Source of the DNA: Mycobacterium sp.
Lineage (GTDB): Bacteria; Actinomycetota; Actinomycetes; Mycobacteriales; Mycobacteriaceae
Direction of reading: 5' to 3'
Assembly (NCBI GenBank): GCA_023264735.1
Contig: JAHFVD010000041.1
Location: forward strand, 19,183 to 67,879
DNA length: 48,697 bases
Below the pieces are notes generated by a model. The model ran no database searches and was not told the origin of the DNA. It saw only the letters and a list, made by a program, of their open reading frames with translations. Of this stretch, positions 29,192-47,084 are shown one piece after another. The translations under genes and the position numbers were made by a program. Each line of letters starts with the position of its first letter. Position 1 is the stretch's first letter.

Positions 29192-29246
29192 CCCCCTGCG
29201 CCCAAACCGACAAACGGCCGCACTTTTGCGAGTAGAGGGCGGCATT

Positions 29247-29262
29247 TCGTCGATCTCGACGA
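29247..29262 (+). repeat. Short hairpin between pheT and argC
   Basis: TCGTCG, loop ATCT, CGACGA is a perfect 6-bp stem 55 bases after the pheT stop. It has no U tract. It may end the pheST transcript or be chance; it lies outside the argC promoter. Confidence 0.35.
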
Positions 29263-29279
29263 CCCTCGAAAGAATGTAT

Positions 29280-31563
<2,284 letters not shown>

Positions 31564-31567
<4 letters not shown>

Positions 31568-32432
31568 CCGCCACCGTGAACACCAAGGCCGCGGTCCTCG
31601 CCGAGGCGCTGCCCTGGCTCAAGCAACTGAACGACAAGATCGTCGTCGTCAAGTACGGCGGCAATGCGATGAGCGACGACCGGCTCAAGGCCGCGTTCGC
31701 CGACGACATGGTATTCCTGCGCAACGCCGGGATTCACCCGGTCGTGGTGCACGGCGGCGGGCCGCAGATCAGCGCGATGCTCAAACGGCTTGGCATCGCA
31801 GGGGAATTCAAGGGCGGCTTCCGGGTTACCACCCCCGAAGTGCTCGAGGTCGCACGAATGGTGCTGTTCGGGCAGGTCGGTCGTGAGCTGGTGAATCTCA
31901 TCAACGCCCACGGCCCCTATGCCGTCGGCATCACCGGCGAGGATGCTCAGTTATTCACGGCAGTGCGCCGGGGGGTCACGCTCGACGGAGTGGCCACCGA
32001 CATCGGCCTGGTCGGCGACGTCGAGCACGTCAACACCGCGGCTGTGCTGGATCTCATTGCCGCCGGGCGTATTCCGGTGATCTCGACGATCGCCCCGGAC
32101 ATCGACGGTGTCGTGCACAACATCAACGCCGACACCGCGGCCGCCGCCGTGGCACAGGCCCTCGGCGCCGAGAAGCTGCTGATGCTCACCGATGTCGAGG
32201 GCCTCTACACCCGCTGGCCCGATCCCAATTCACTGGTCAGCCAGATCGACACGGAGATGTTGACTGAGCTGTTGCCCAACCTGGAGACCGGCATGATCCC
32301 CAAGATCGAGGCCTGCTTGCGGGCTGTGGAAGGCGGAGTCCCCAGCGCGCATGTGATCGACGGCCGTGTCGAACACTGTGTGCTGGTCGAACTGTTCACC
32401 GACGAAGGCACCGGCACGAAGGTGGTCCCCTC

Positions 32433-32436
<4 letters not shown>
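31564..32436 (+). CDS. argB: Acetylglutamate kinase
   Basis: Encodes 290 residues. Phosphorylates N-acetylglutamate, the usual arginine-inhibited step. KYGGNAM and [10 protein letters not shown] are the nucleotide and substrate loops; GKGGFRVT-like RVTTPEVLE and [15 protein letters not shown] are typical of the amino acid kinase fold. The N-terminal helix of arginine-sensitive kinases (about 1-20) is present. ATG overlaps the argJ stop. Confidence 0.97.
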
Positions 32437-35007
<2,571 letters not shown>

Positions 35008-35046
35008 ACCCGCACATCCATTAGACCAAAGGCAAAGGAGCACTTC

Positions 35047-37661
<2,615 letters not shown>

Positions 37662-37681
37662 CCGACGGGGGATCGGCGGGC

Positions 37682-39469
<1,788 letters not shown>

Positions 39470-39476
39470 TGGGCAG

Positions 39477-39482
39477 ACGGTA
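39477..39482 (-). promoter_or_regulatory. -10 box of a leaderless ABC-F promoter
   Basis: TACCGT on the minus strand ends 7 bases before the GTG at 39469. The adjacent GGTAC-TGGTG-GTACC repeat (39479-39493) overlaps it and could bind a regulator. No clear -35. Confidence 0.45.
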
Positions 39483-39594
39483 CTGGTGGTACCCGCTGGG
39501 GCACCAAACCCCCAGGACGCAGAGCGGCGTTATGCCATGATGTGCTGGCTGTCGGGGCCTTTGCAGCAGCGATGTGGGACAGGGGAGACGACCC

Positions 39595-42576
39595 GTGGAT
39601 CTGAACTTGTCGGCGGTCACCAGGCCTGTGGAACGCCTGATGGCGACGGCGCAGAACGGTTTCGAGGTGCTCCGCTGGGGCGGCCTGGAAACCGGTGCGG
39701 TGCCCTCGCCGTTCCAGATCGTCGAGAACAAGCCAATGTACAAACTCCGGCGCTACTTCCCGCCGGACAACAGGCCGGGGCGACCGCCTGCCGGGCCACC
39801 GGTCCTGATGGTCCACCCGATGATGATGTCGGCGAACATGTGGGACGTCACCCGCGAGGACGGCGCGGTCGGCATTCTGCACGCGGCGGGTATCGACCCG
39901 TGGGTCATCGACTTCGGTTCGCCCGACGAGGTCGAGGGCGGCATGGAACGCAACCTCACCGACCACATCGTGGCGCTCAACGAGGCCATCGACGCCGTCA
40001 AAGAGGCCACCGGCCAGAGCGTTCATCTCGCCGGCTACTCGCAGGGCGGCATGTTCTGCTACCAGACCGCGGCCTACCGGCGCACCAAGGACATCGCGAG
40101 CATCGTGGCGTTCGGATCCCCGGTGGACACCCTGGCCGCGTTGCCGATGGGCATCCCGGCCACCGTCGGAGCGGTCGCCGCTGACTTCATGGCCGACCAC
40201 GTCTTCAACCGCATCGACATCCCGGGCTGGCTGGCCCGCACCGGATTTCAGATGCTCGACCCGCTCAAGACCGCCAAGGCGCGTCTGGACTTCCTGCGTC
40301 AGCTGCACGACCGCGACGCGCTGCTGCCCCGTGAACAGCAGCGTCGCTTCCTGGACTCGGAGGGCTGGATCGCCTGGTCCGGCCCGGCGGTGTCCGAGCT
40401 GCTCAAGCAGTTCATCGCCCACAACCGGATGATGTCGGGCGGGTTCGCGATCAACGGCCAGTTGGTGACGCTGGCCGACATCACCTGCCCGGTGCTGGCG
40501 TTCGTCGGCGAGGTCGACGACATCGGCCAGCCCGCGTCGGTGCGCGGCATCAAACGCGCCGCACCGGCCGCCGACATCTACGAGGTGATGATCCGGGCCG
40601 GTCACTTCGGCCTGGTGGTGGGGTCCAAGGCGGCGACCGCGACCTGGCCGACGGTCGCGGACTGGGTGCGCTGGCAGTCTGGCCAGGACTCGCGGCCGGC
40701 CACTATCGCGCCGATGCAGGACAACACCGCCGAGCCCGACGAGTCCGGGGTGGCGCTGTCCGCGCGGCTCATACACGGCCTGGCCGAGGCGTCGGAGCTG
40801 GCGCTGTCGCTGGCGCGCGGCGCGGCCGACGCGGTGGTCAACGCCAACAAGTCGGCACGCACGCTGGCGGTGGAGACCGCCCGCACGCTGCCGCGGCTGA
40901 CCCGGCTGGGGCAGATCAACGACCACACCCGCATCTCGCTCGGCCGGATCATCGACGAGCAGGCCGTCGGCGCTCCCAACGGCGAGTTCCTCCTGTTCGA
41001 CGGCAGGGTGCACACCTACGAGGCGGTCAACCGCCGCATCAACAACGTCGTGCGCGGCCTGATCGGCGTGGGCGTACGGCAAGGCGGGCGGGTCGGCGTG
41101 CTGATGGACACCCGGCCGTCGGCGCTGGTGGCCATCGCCGCGCTGTCCCGGCTGGGTGCGGTGGCTGTACTGATGCCGCCGGACGCCGACCTCGAGGTGG
41201 CGGTCCGGCTGGGCGGGGTCACCGAGGTCATCACCGACCCCGGCAACCTCGAGGCGGCGCTCAAACTGCCGGTCCAGGCGCTGGTCCTCGGCGGTGGCGA
41301 GAGCCGCGATCTCAACCTGCCGGATGACGCCAACGTCATCGACATGGAGAAGATCGACCCCGACGCGGTTGAGCTGCCGGGCTGGTATAGGCCCAACCCC
41401 GGCTTCGCCCGCGACCTGGCGTTCATCGCGTTCAATTCGGTCGGCGGGGTCCTGGTTCCCAAGCAGATGACCAACTACCGCTGGGCGCTGTCGGCGTTCG
41501 GCACCGCGTCGGCCGGCGCCCTGGGCCGCGGCGACACCGTCTACTGCCTGACCCCGCTGCACCACCAATCCGGGCTGCTGGTCAGCCTCGGCGGTGCGGT
41601 CGTCGGCGGCACCCGGATCGCGCTCTCCCGCGGGCTGGAACCCGACCGCTTCCGTGCCGAAATCCGTCAGTACGGCGTCACCGTCGTCTCCTACACCTGG
41701 GCGATGCTGCGCGACGTCGTCGATGACACTGTCGACCCGTCCCTCTTCCTGCGCGGCAACCACCCGGTCCGGTTGTTCATCGGCTCGGGTATGCCGCCCG
41801 GTCTGTGGCTGCGGACCGTCGACGCGTTCGCGCCGGCCAACATCGTGGAGTTCTTCGCGACCACCGATGGTCAGGCCGTTTTGGCCAACGTCGCCGGCGT
41901 CAAGGTGGGCAGCAAGGGTCGTCCGCTGCCGGGCGGCGGCCATGTCGAGTTGGCTGCCTATGACCCGGTGGACGATCTGATCCTGGAGGACGACCGCGGC
42001 TTCGTCGTCGTCGCCGAACCCAACCAGGTCGGTGTGCTGCTGGCCCGGCCATGGGGACCGATCGACCCGACCGCGTCGGTCAAGCGGGGAGTCTTCGCAC
42101 CGGGGGACACCTGGATCTCCACCGAATACGTGTTCCGCCGCGATGCCGACGGCGACTTCTGGCTGCTGGGGAATCGCCCACTGTTGATCCGCACCGCGCG
42201 CGGCGTGGTGTTCCCGGAGTCGGTCACCGATGCCGTCACCCGGATCAATGCCGTCGACTTGGCCGCGACGTACGGGGTCGACGTGCCAGGCGGCACGATC
42301 GCGGTCACCGCGATCACGCTGCGGCCCGGCATGACCGTCACCACCGCCGACCTCACCGACGCGTTTGCGGCGATGCCGGTCGGACCCGCGCCCGACATCG
42401 TCCACGTGGTGCCGGAAATCCCGCTCAGCGCCACCTATCGGCCCACAGCCTCGGTGCTGCGGGCCGAGGGGGTGCCGAAGGCGTCTCGTAACGCCTGGCA
42501 CTTGGAGCCCGATACGGGCAAGTACAGGCGCTTAACGGCTGCGGCACGTGCTCATCTCGGCGGGACCGAGGACTGA
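39595..42576 (+). CDS. Fused alpha/beta-hydrolase (lipase) and AMP-binding (acyl-CoA synthetase-like) protein
   Basis: Encodes 993 residues, matching M. tuberculosis Rv1683 in size and layout. The N-terminal half (about 60-380) is a PhaC-like hydrolase with GYSQGG (Ser149) where PHA synthases carry Cys, so hydrolysis of a lipid such as triacylglycerol is expected; EVDDIGQ and RAGHFG supply Asp and His. The C-terminal half (from about 420) has the acyl-CoA synthetase fold, but core motifs are weak: the ATP loop reads FNSVGGVLVPKQ instead of TSGTTGxPKG, and YGATEG reads FFATTDG. The late DTGKYRRL keeps the Lys motif. Activity of this half is doubtful. AGGGGAG lies 7 bases before the GTG. Confidence 0.93.
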   Translation: MDLNLSAVTRPVERLMATAQNGFEVLRWGGLETGAVPSPFQIVENKPMYKLRRYFPPDNRPGRPPAGPPVLMVHPMMMSANMWDVTREDGAVGILHAAGIDPWVIDFGSPDEVEGGMERNLTDHIVALNEAIDAVKEATGQSVHLAGYSQGGMFCYQTAAYRRTKDIASIVAFGSPVDTLAALPMGIPATVGAVAADFMADHVFNRIDIPGWLARTGFQMLDPLKTAKARLDFLRQLHDRDALLPREQQRRFLDSEGWIAWSGPAVSELLKQFIAHNRMMSGGFAINGQLVTLADITCPVLAFVGEVDDIGQPASVRGIKRAAPAADIYEVMIRAGHFGLVVGSKAATATWPTVADWVRWQSGQDSRPATIAPMQDNTAEPDESGVALSARLIHGLAEASELALSLARGAADAVVNANKSARTLAVETARTLPRLTRLGQINDHTRISLGRIIDEQAVGAPNGEFLLFDGRVHTYEAVNRRINNVVRGLIGVGVRQGGRVGVLMDTRPSALVAIAALSRLGAVAVLMPPDADLEVAVRLGGVTEVITDPGNLEAALKLPVQALVLGGGESRDLNLPDDANVIDMEKIDPDAVELPGWYRPNPGFARDLAFIAFNSVGGVLVPKQMTNYRWALSAFGTASAGALGRGDTVYCLTPLHHQSGLLVSLGGAVVGGTRIALSRGLEPDRFRAEIRQYGVTVVSYTWAMLRDVVDDTVDPSLFLRGNHPVRLFIGSGMPPGLWLRTVDAFAPANIVEFFATTDGQAVLANVAGVKVGSKGRPLPGGGHVELAAYDPVDDLILEDDRGFVVVAEPNQVGVLLARPWGPIDPTASVKRGVFAPGDTWISTEYVFRRDADGDFWLLGNRPLLIRTARGVVFPESVTDAVTRINAVDLAATYGVDVPGGTIAVTAITLRPGMTVTTADLTDAFAAMPVGPAPDIVHVVPEIPLSATYRPTASVLRAEGVPKASRNAWHLEPDTGKYRRLTAAARAHLGGTED

Positions 42577-42600
42577 GCTTCTGCCCAGGTCGCGAAGCGC

Positions 42601-42609
42601 TGTTAGGCT
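42601..42609 (+). promoter_or_regulatory. Extended -10 promoter of the secreted-protein gene
   Basis: TGT-TAGGCT is a TGN-extended TANNNT box; a start near 42616 would give a leader of about 32 bases carrying GGAGGA (42638-42643) 4 bases before the ATG. No -35 is clear. Confidence 0.5.
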
Positions 42610-42647
42610 CGCCGAGAGTCCCAGGTGCCAACGCGTCGGAGGAATGC

Positions 42648-43199
42648 ATGCCAACCCAGACCGTTTCACGTCACTGGCGTCGCGCCGTCCGCGGCACGGC
42701 GATCGGTGCCCTGGCCGCTGGGCTGCTGGTCGGGATTGGTGCGCAGCAGGCCCTGGCCGATCCGACCACCGCACCGGCGACTCCGAGCGCCGATAGCAAC
42801 GGGGTTCCGCAGTTCCAGAGCGCCGACCAGATGCTGCTGTTCATCGAGCAGGAATACAATCTCGGCGCCGGCGGCGGCCAGCTGTCCAACCTGATCAAGC
42901 AGGTGCTGAAGCTACGCGCCCAGGGCATCAAGCCGTCGCGCACCAACATCGCCGAGATCCAGAACGCCCTGCAGTACCGCCCGAACCAGAAGCCGCTGAT
43001 CGAGGCGCTGCAGAACACTCTGGGCTACCAGCAGAAGATCTTCGCCCAGATGCAGCTCCTGCAGCAGGCTCAGGAGCGGCAGCAGAACAATGCGGTGATG
43101 GGCGCCGGTCAGATGCCCAGCGACGGCGCTCCCACCATCGGCGGCAGCGGCGCTCCGGTCGGCGGCGCTCCGGCGGCGCCCGCCCCAGCGAGCCCGTAA
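42648..43199 (+). CDS. Secreted hypothetical protein
   Basis: Encodes 183 residues. A classical Sec signal peptide (basic RHWRRAVR, hydrophobic 16-31, cleavage likely after ALA at about 37) exports the protein. The mature part is a helical, Gln-rich domain (about 55-145, with LLFIEQEYNLGAGGGQLSNL and YQQKIFAQMQLLQQAQERQQ), and the end is Gly/Ala/Pro-rich low complexity. No Cys and no lipobox. I do not recognise the family; it is most likely a mycobacterial or actinobacterial envelope protein. The Trm112-like gene follows 7 bases later. Confidence 0.82.
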   Translation: MPTQTVSRHWRRAVRGTAIGALAAGLLVGIGAQQALADPTTAPATPSADSNGVPQFQSADQMLLFIEQEYNLGAGGGQLSNLIKQVLKLRAQGIKPSRTNIAEIQNALQYRPNQKPLIEALQNTLGYQQKIFAQMQLLQQAQERQQNNAVMGAGQMPSDGAPTIGGSGAPVGGAPAAPAPASP

Positions 43200-43206
43200 T
43201 CGCGCC

Positions 43207-43407
43207 GTGCTTGACGACAAGCTGCTGAAGATCCTGGTGTGCCCGGCTGACCGCGGTCCGTTGGTGCTCGTCGACGACGTTCTCTACAACCCGCGCCTGC
43301 ACAAGGCCTACCGCATCGAGGACGACATCCCGGTGCTGTTGGTCGACGAGGCGGTCGACGTCGGACCCGACGAGCACGAGCGCCTGATGGCGGGCTCGGA
43401 CTCCTAA
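43207..43407 (+). CDS. Trm112-family small protein
   Basis: Encodes 66 residues, the counterpart of Rv1684. LLKILVCPADRGPLVLVDDVLYNPRLHKAYRIEDDIPVLLVDEA fits the Trm112/YcaR fold (shown here in description only: CPADRGPL and YRIEDDIPVLL are the key parts). The usual second Cys is absent, so zinc binding is unlikely. Eukaryotic Trm112 activates methyltransferases; bacterial partners are mostly unknown. Start GTG 43207. Confidence 0.85.
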   Translation: MLDDKLLKILVCPADRGPLVLVDDVLYNPRLHKAYRIEDDIPVLLVDEAVDVGPDEHERLMAGSDS

Positions 43408-43440
43408 CGGGCGCAGCCGATCTGGCGTAGCGTCGCGACC

Positions 43441-44253
43441 ATGGTCGACAACGTCGTCGCCGAGCGGCTTCCCGGTGAACTCGCCAAGTGGGATCCCGCC
43501 TTCACCAAGCGGGTGACCGAAGCGGCCTGGCCGTTGATACGGACGTACTTTCGCGCCGAGGTGCGCGGCCTGGAGTTGTTCCCGCCGTCGGGCGCAGCCC
43601 TGCTGGTGTGCAATCACTCCGGAGGCATGCTCACACCCGACGTACCGGTCTTCGGTCCCGCCTTCTATGCCAAATTCGGTTACGGCCGCCCGCTCTACAC
43701 CCTGGCGCACTACGGAATCTTCCTCGTGCCGTGGGGACCGCTGTTACCGCGCCTGGGTGTCGTGCACGCCAGTCCCGAGGCCGCGACCGCCGCGTTACGG
43801 TCCGGCGCTGTCGTCCTGGTGTTTCCCGGCGGCGACTATGACGCCTACCGGCCCACCTACCAGCAGAACGTCATCGACTTCGACGGCCGCACCGGCTACG
43901 CGCGCACCGCGATCGAAACCGGCGTGCCGATCGTGCCGATGGTCTCCATCGGCGCCCAGGAAACCCAGTTCTTCCTCAGCCGGGGCACTGAGTTGGCCTA
44001 CCGAATCGGCCTGCCACGGATTCGAGCGGAGATCATGCCGCTGACTGTCGGGCTCCCGTTCGGGTTCACCGTCTTCTTCCCGCCGAACTGGCCGCTGCCG
44101 TCCAAGATCGTGATGGAGGTCCTCGAACCGGTCGATCCCTTCGCGTTCGGTAAGAACCCGGACATCGACGAGGTCGACGATCACGTTCGCCGCGTCATGC
44201 AGCGCGCGCTGGACCGGTTGGCCCGCCAACGGCGCTTCCCGATACTGGGATGA
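43441..44253 (+). CDS. Lysophospholipid/diacylglycerol acyltransferase-like protein
   Basis: Encodes 270 residues. VCNHSGGMLTPDVPVFG and VFPGGDYDAYRP are the NH-G and FPGG motifs of the LPLAT/MGAT-like branch; no full membrane span is clear, though LFPPSG and LPFGFTVFFPPNWPLP are membrane-seeking. It should move an acyl group from acyl-CoA to a glycerolipid. A function in triacylglycerol or phospholipid synthesis, alongside the lipase-fusion gene upstream, is inference. The stop lies 2 bases from the convergent TetR stop. Confidence 0.85.
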   Translation: MVDNVVAERLPGELAKWDPAFTKRVTEAAWPLIRTYFRAEVRGLELFPPSGAALLVCNHSGGMLTPDVPVFGPAFYAKFGYGRPLYTLAHYGIFLVPWGPLLPRLGVVHASPEAATAALRSGAVVLVFPGGDYDAYRPTYQQNVIDFDGRTGYARTAIETGVPIVPMVSIGAQETQFFLSRGTELAYRIGLPRIRAEIMPLTVGLPFGFTVFFPPNWPLPSKIVMEVLEPVDPFAFGKNPDIDEVDDHVRRVMQRALDRLARQRRFPILG

Positions 44254-44255
44254 CG

Positions 44256-44870
44256 TCACGGGATCGCGGGCAGGTCCCCGGTGAGATAGCGCTGCAGGGT
44301 CGGCGCGATCGTCGCGGCGACACGGTCGGCCGGCAGCGATGCGAACGGTTCGACACCGACGATGTAGCGCGCCATCACCACACCCATCAGTTGTGACGCC
44401 ACGAATTGCACTCGTAGACGCCCACTTCCCGGCGGGTTGTCGACGCGCGGCGCAACCTCGGCGGTGATGACCTCCTGCAGGAACGACCGGACCAGGCTGA
44501 CATCGGAACCGGCCAGCAGCGATCGGATCGTCGCGACAAGCGCGGCACCCATCTCTGAATCCCACAGCGGGAGCAGGATTGCCGGCAGCACACTCCCGAG
44601 TTCCTCGACCGGGGTATCCCGCAGCGGAACCAAAATGGTCATCGGGTCGATCGGGATGTTGATGGCAGCGGTGAACAATTGCTGCTTGGTGCCGAAATAG
44701 TGGTGCACCAATGCGGAGTCGACGCCGGAGGCGGCGGCGATCGCGCGGATCGACGTCTTGTCGATACCGTTGCGGGCGAACAACTCTCGTGCGTTGGCCA
44801 GGATCCGCTCCCGGGCGTCGGATGCGCCGCGGGGACGGCCGGGACGTTTCGGCTGCGGGCCGGCGGTCAC
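44256..44870 (-). CDS. TetR-family regulator of the ABC exporter operon
   Basis: Encodes 204 residues, the counterpart of Rv1685c. After a basic N-terminus (RPGRPRG) comes a TetR HTH (about 18-65, with IRAIAAASGVDSALVHHYFG). GTG 44870 overlaps the permease stop (GTGA), which fixes both start and operon. As the last gene of the operon it should control the promoter at 46391-46419 through the tandem palindromes at 46360-46391. Confidence 0.93.
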   Translation of the reverse strand: MTAGPQPKRPGRPRGASDARERILANARELFARNGIDKTSIRAIAAASGVDSALVHHYFGTKQQLFTAAINIPIDPMTILVPLRDTPVEELGSVLPAILLPLWDSEMGAALVATIRSLLAGSDVSLVRSFLQEVITAEVAPRVDNPPGSGRLRVQFVASQLMGVVMARYIVGVEPFASLPADRVAATIAPTLQRYLTGDLPAIP

Positions 44871-45685
44871 GGAGTGCGCCGCCGCAGGGTCGCCGCGGCC
44901 AGTGCCATTGCCGCAACAGCGAACGCCAGGACGACGATGATGTCCCGGATGGCGATATCGGTCAGCTCCGTGTTGGCGTTGACTTCCCGCAGGGCTTCGA
45001 GCGCGTAGCTGGCCGGCATCGCATTGCTGATCCACTCCAGCCAGGTCGGCATCTGATCACGTGGCACGATGATTCCAGCAAGCAGCAGCTGCGGCACGAT
45101 GAACACCGGCATGAATTGCACCGCCTGAAACTCCGTGCGGGCGAACGCACTTGCCAGCAGCCCGAGTCCGACACCCAACACCGCGTTGATCACAGCGATG
45201 ACGAACACCCATACCGGACTGCCTTTGGTGTCGAAGCCCAGCAGCCAGAACGCCACCACGCAGGCCAGGATTGCCTGCGCGGCCGCGGCAACCGAGAACG
45301 CCGTGCCGTATGCGGCAAGCAGGTCGAGCCGGCGCAGCGGGGTGGTCAGGATGCGTTCCAGAGTCCCGGAGGACCGCTCACGCTGCATGGTGATCGACGT
45401 GATCAGGAACATCACGAACAGGGGGAACAGCCCGAGCAGAATCAGGCATGCAGTCTGAAACGGTGACACCGCGCCGGGGAATGACGGCACGTTGTCGAAC
45501 ATGAAGTACATCAGGGTGATCACCGCGCTCGGAACCACGAGAATCATTGCGACACTTCGATGGTCGGCGCGCAGCTGGCGCAGGATCCGGGTCGTGGTCG
45601 CCAGGTAGGCCCGTGGGCTCAGCTTGCTGACATTGCGGTGCTGTGCCTGATGACGGACAGGAACGCTTCCTCCAGTGACGTGCAT
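44867..45685 (-). CDS. ABC-2 type exporter permease
   Basis: Encodes 272 residues if started at ATG 45685. Six membrane segments (about 45-62, 78-98, 130-155, 158-185, 195-215, 243-265) and the ABC-2 hallmark QRERSSGTLERILTTPLRR mark an exporter permease; it corresponds to Rv1686c. The ATG lies 67 bases inside the ATPase gene with AGAGG before it. A shorter alternative is a CTG at 45622 forming a CTGA overlap with the ATPase stop; it would start LSPRAYLATTTR, and would lack a good ribosome site. Substrate unknown. Confidence 0.88.
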   Translation of the reverse strand: MHVTGGSVPVRHQAQHRNVSKLSPRAYLATTTRILRQLRADHRSVAMILVVPSAVITLMYFMFDNVPSFPGAVSPFQTACLILLGLFPLFVMFLITSITMQRERSSGTLERILTTPLRRLDLLAAYGTAFSVAAAAQAILACVVAFWLLGFDTKGSPVWVFVIAVINAVLGVGLGLLASAFARTEFQAVQFMPVFIVPQLLLAGIIVPRDQMPTWLEWISNAMPASYALEALREVNANTELTDIAIRDIIVVLAFAVAAMALAAATLRRRTP

Positions 45686-46380
45686 CCGGTGTCCTCTCGC
45701 AGTCGGGCCGGGGTGGTGTGGGCCAGCAGTCGGCCCTCGCGCATGAGCAGCAGGTCGTTGCAGTGGTCGGCTTCGTCCATCACGTGACTGGACACGACCA
45801 GGGTCGTGCCCCGACGGGCCAGCTCGTCGAACTGGTTCCACAGATCGACCCGCAGCACCGGGTCCAGCCCGACGGTCGGCTCGTCGAGCACCAGCAGGTC
45901 CGGCCGGCTGACCAGGGCGCAGGCCAGCGACACCCGGGTGCGCTGGCCGCCGGACAGGTTCGCGCAATAGGCCTCGGCGTGGTCGCGCAGTCCGACGTCA
46001 TCGATCGCCTGGTCGACGGCTTCCGGAGCCGCGTTGTAGAGAGCGGCGAAATAGCGGACGTTGTCGATGATCCGCAGGTCGTTGTAGATGGTCGGGTCTT
46101 GGGTGACGTAGCCGACGCGGTGGCGCAGCGCGGGGGAGCCGGCCGGATGTCGGAGCACGGTGACGGTGCCGGACGCAACGATCTGGGTGCCGACGATGCT
46201 GCGCATCAGCGTGGTCTTGCCGCAGCCCGATGGGCCGAGGAGTCCGGTGATCGTGCCGCGCGGGATCTGGACGGAGAAGTCGTCCAGTGCAACCCGCTTA
46301 CCGCGGACCACTTTCAGATTCTTGACGACGACAGCGGCCTCAGTGCCACTTCCCAGCAATTCATCACTCGATGAACTCAT
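45619..46380 (-). CDS. ABC exporter ATPase
   Basis: Encodes 253 residues, counterpart of Rv1687c. Walker A GPSGCGKTT (49-57), Q-loop VTQDPTIYND, signature LSGGQRTRVSLA, Walker B LLVLDEPTVGLD and switch SSHVMDE are complete. Powers the ABC-2 permease, presumably as a dimer. ATG 46380 was chosen because the promoter start near 46384 leaves no room upstream. Its first codons (MSSSSDEL) lie inside an operator palindrome, so they are constrained by DNA function. Confidence 0.95.
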   Translation of the reverse strand: MSSSSDELLGSGTEAAVVVKNLKVVRGKRVALDDFSVQIPRGTITGLLGPSGCGKTTLMRSIVGTQIVASGTVTVLRHPAGSPALRHRVGYVTQDPTIYNDLRIIDNVRYFAALYNAAPEAVDQAIDDVGLRDHAEAYCANLSGGQRTRVSLACALVSRPDLLVLDEPTVGLDPVLRVDLWNQFDELARRGTTLVVSSHVMDEADHCNDLLLMREGRLLAHTTPARLREDTGCTSLEEAFLSVIRHSTAMSAS

Positions 46381-46391
46381 CACCTGATGAA
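46360..46391 (-). promoter_or_regulatory. Tandem palindromic operator over the ABC operon start codon
   Basis: Two adjoining 16-bp units: TTCATCACTCGATGAA (46360-46375, perfect TTCATC/GATGAA arms) and CTCATCACCTGATGAA (46376-46391, arms TCATC/GATGA). They abut the -10 box and cover the transcription start and codons 1-7 of the ATPase. This is a typical place for TetR autorepression; the TetR gene ends the same operon. Confidence 0.75.
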
Positions 46392-46419
46392 TAATCCTCC
46401 CCGAACCCCGGTGGGTCAA
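46391..46419 (-). promoter_or_regulatory. Promoter of the ABC/TetR operon
   Basis: On the minus strand TTGACC (46419-46414), exactly 17 bp, GATTAT (46396-46391). This is a good sigma-A type promoter, with transcription starting near 46384 inside the operator. Confidence 0.65.
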
Positions 46420-46442
46420 TGCCTGGGGCAGAATTTCCTCCG

Positions 46443-47057
46443 ATGAGCGTCGACCTGCTGGACACCGACCCGGTCTCGGCGGCCCGACGGCTGCTCGGCG
46501 GGGTGATCTGCTGCCGGGGAGTCAGCGCACTGATCGTCGAGGTCGAGGCCTACGGCGGCCCGCCGGACGGACCGTGGCCGGATGCCGCGGCGCACTCGTT
46601 CCGGGGGCCGGGCAATCGCAATAAGGTGATGTTCGGTCCGCCCGGCCGGCTCTATACCTACCTCAGCCACGGCATCCACGTGTGCGCCAACGTGGTGTGT
46701 GGCCCGGACGGCATGGCCGCAGCGGTCCTGATCCGGGCGGCCGCAATCGAGTCGGGGCTGGAGGTGGCCCAGGCCCGCCGGGGTCCGTTGGTCCACCCGA
46801 CGGCGCTGGCCCGCGGGCCCGGCAACCTGTGTTCGGCGCTGGGCATCCTGATGGCGGACAACGGCGTCGACGTCTTCGACCCGGAATCGCCGGTGACGCT
46901 GCAACCCGGAGGTAGCGGCGTCCTGGAGAGCAGCGGGCCGCGGGTCGGGGTGTCTCAAGCGGCCGATCGACCCTGGCGGTTGTGGCTCACCGGCCGTCCG
47001 GAAGTGTCGGCGTTCCGGCGCAGTCCGCGCGCGCCACGCCCGGGCGCGAGCGACTGA
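46443..47057 (+). CDS. mpg: 3-methyladenine DNA glycosylase
   Basis: Encodes 204 residues, as in Rv1688. AAG-type family: [23 protein letters not shown] contains the catalytic Glu, with [27 protein letters not shown] and [13 protein letters not shown] following (each a known block). Removes alkylated purines from DNA. ATG 46443 is preferred because the domain starts at once; an ATG at 46419 would add eight residues inside the divergent promoter. Confidence 0.94.
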   Translation: MSVDLLDTDPVSAARRLLGGVICCRGVSALIVEVEAYGGPPDGPWPDAAAHSFRGPGNRNKVMFGPPGRLYTYLSHGIHVCANVVCGPDGMAAAVLIRAAAIESGLEVAQARRGPLVHPTALARGPGNLCSALGILMADNGVDVFDPESPVTLQPGGSGVLESSGPRVGVSQAADRPWRLWLTGRPEVSAFRRSPRAPRPGASD

Positions 47058-47084
47058 GCACACCCCATACGGGAAGATCAACGC

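Noticed and set aside
29192..29245. GC-rich text after pheT resembling a mycobacterial interspersed repeat
   Set aside because: Only one copy is seen in this window, so it cannot be called a repeat without a genome search.
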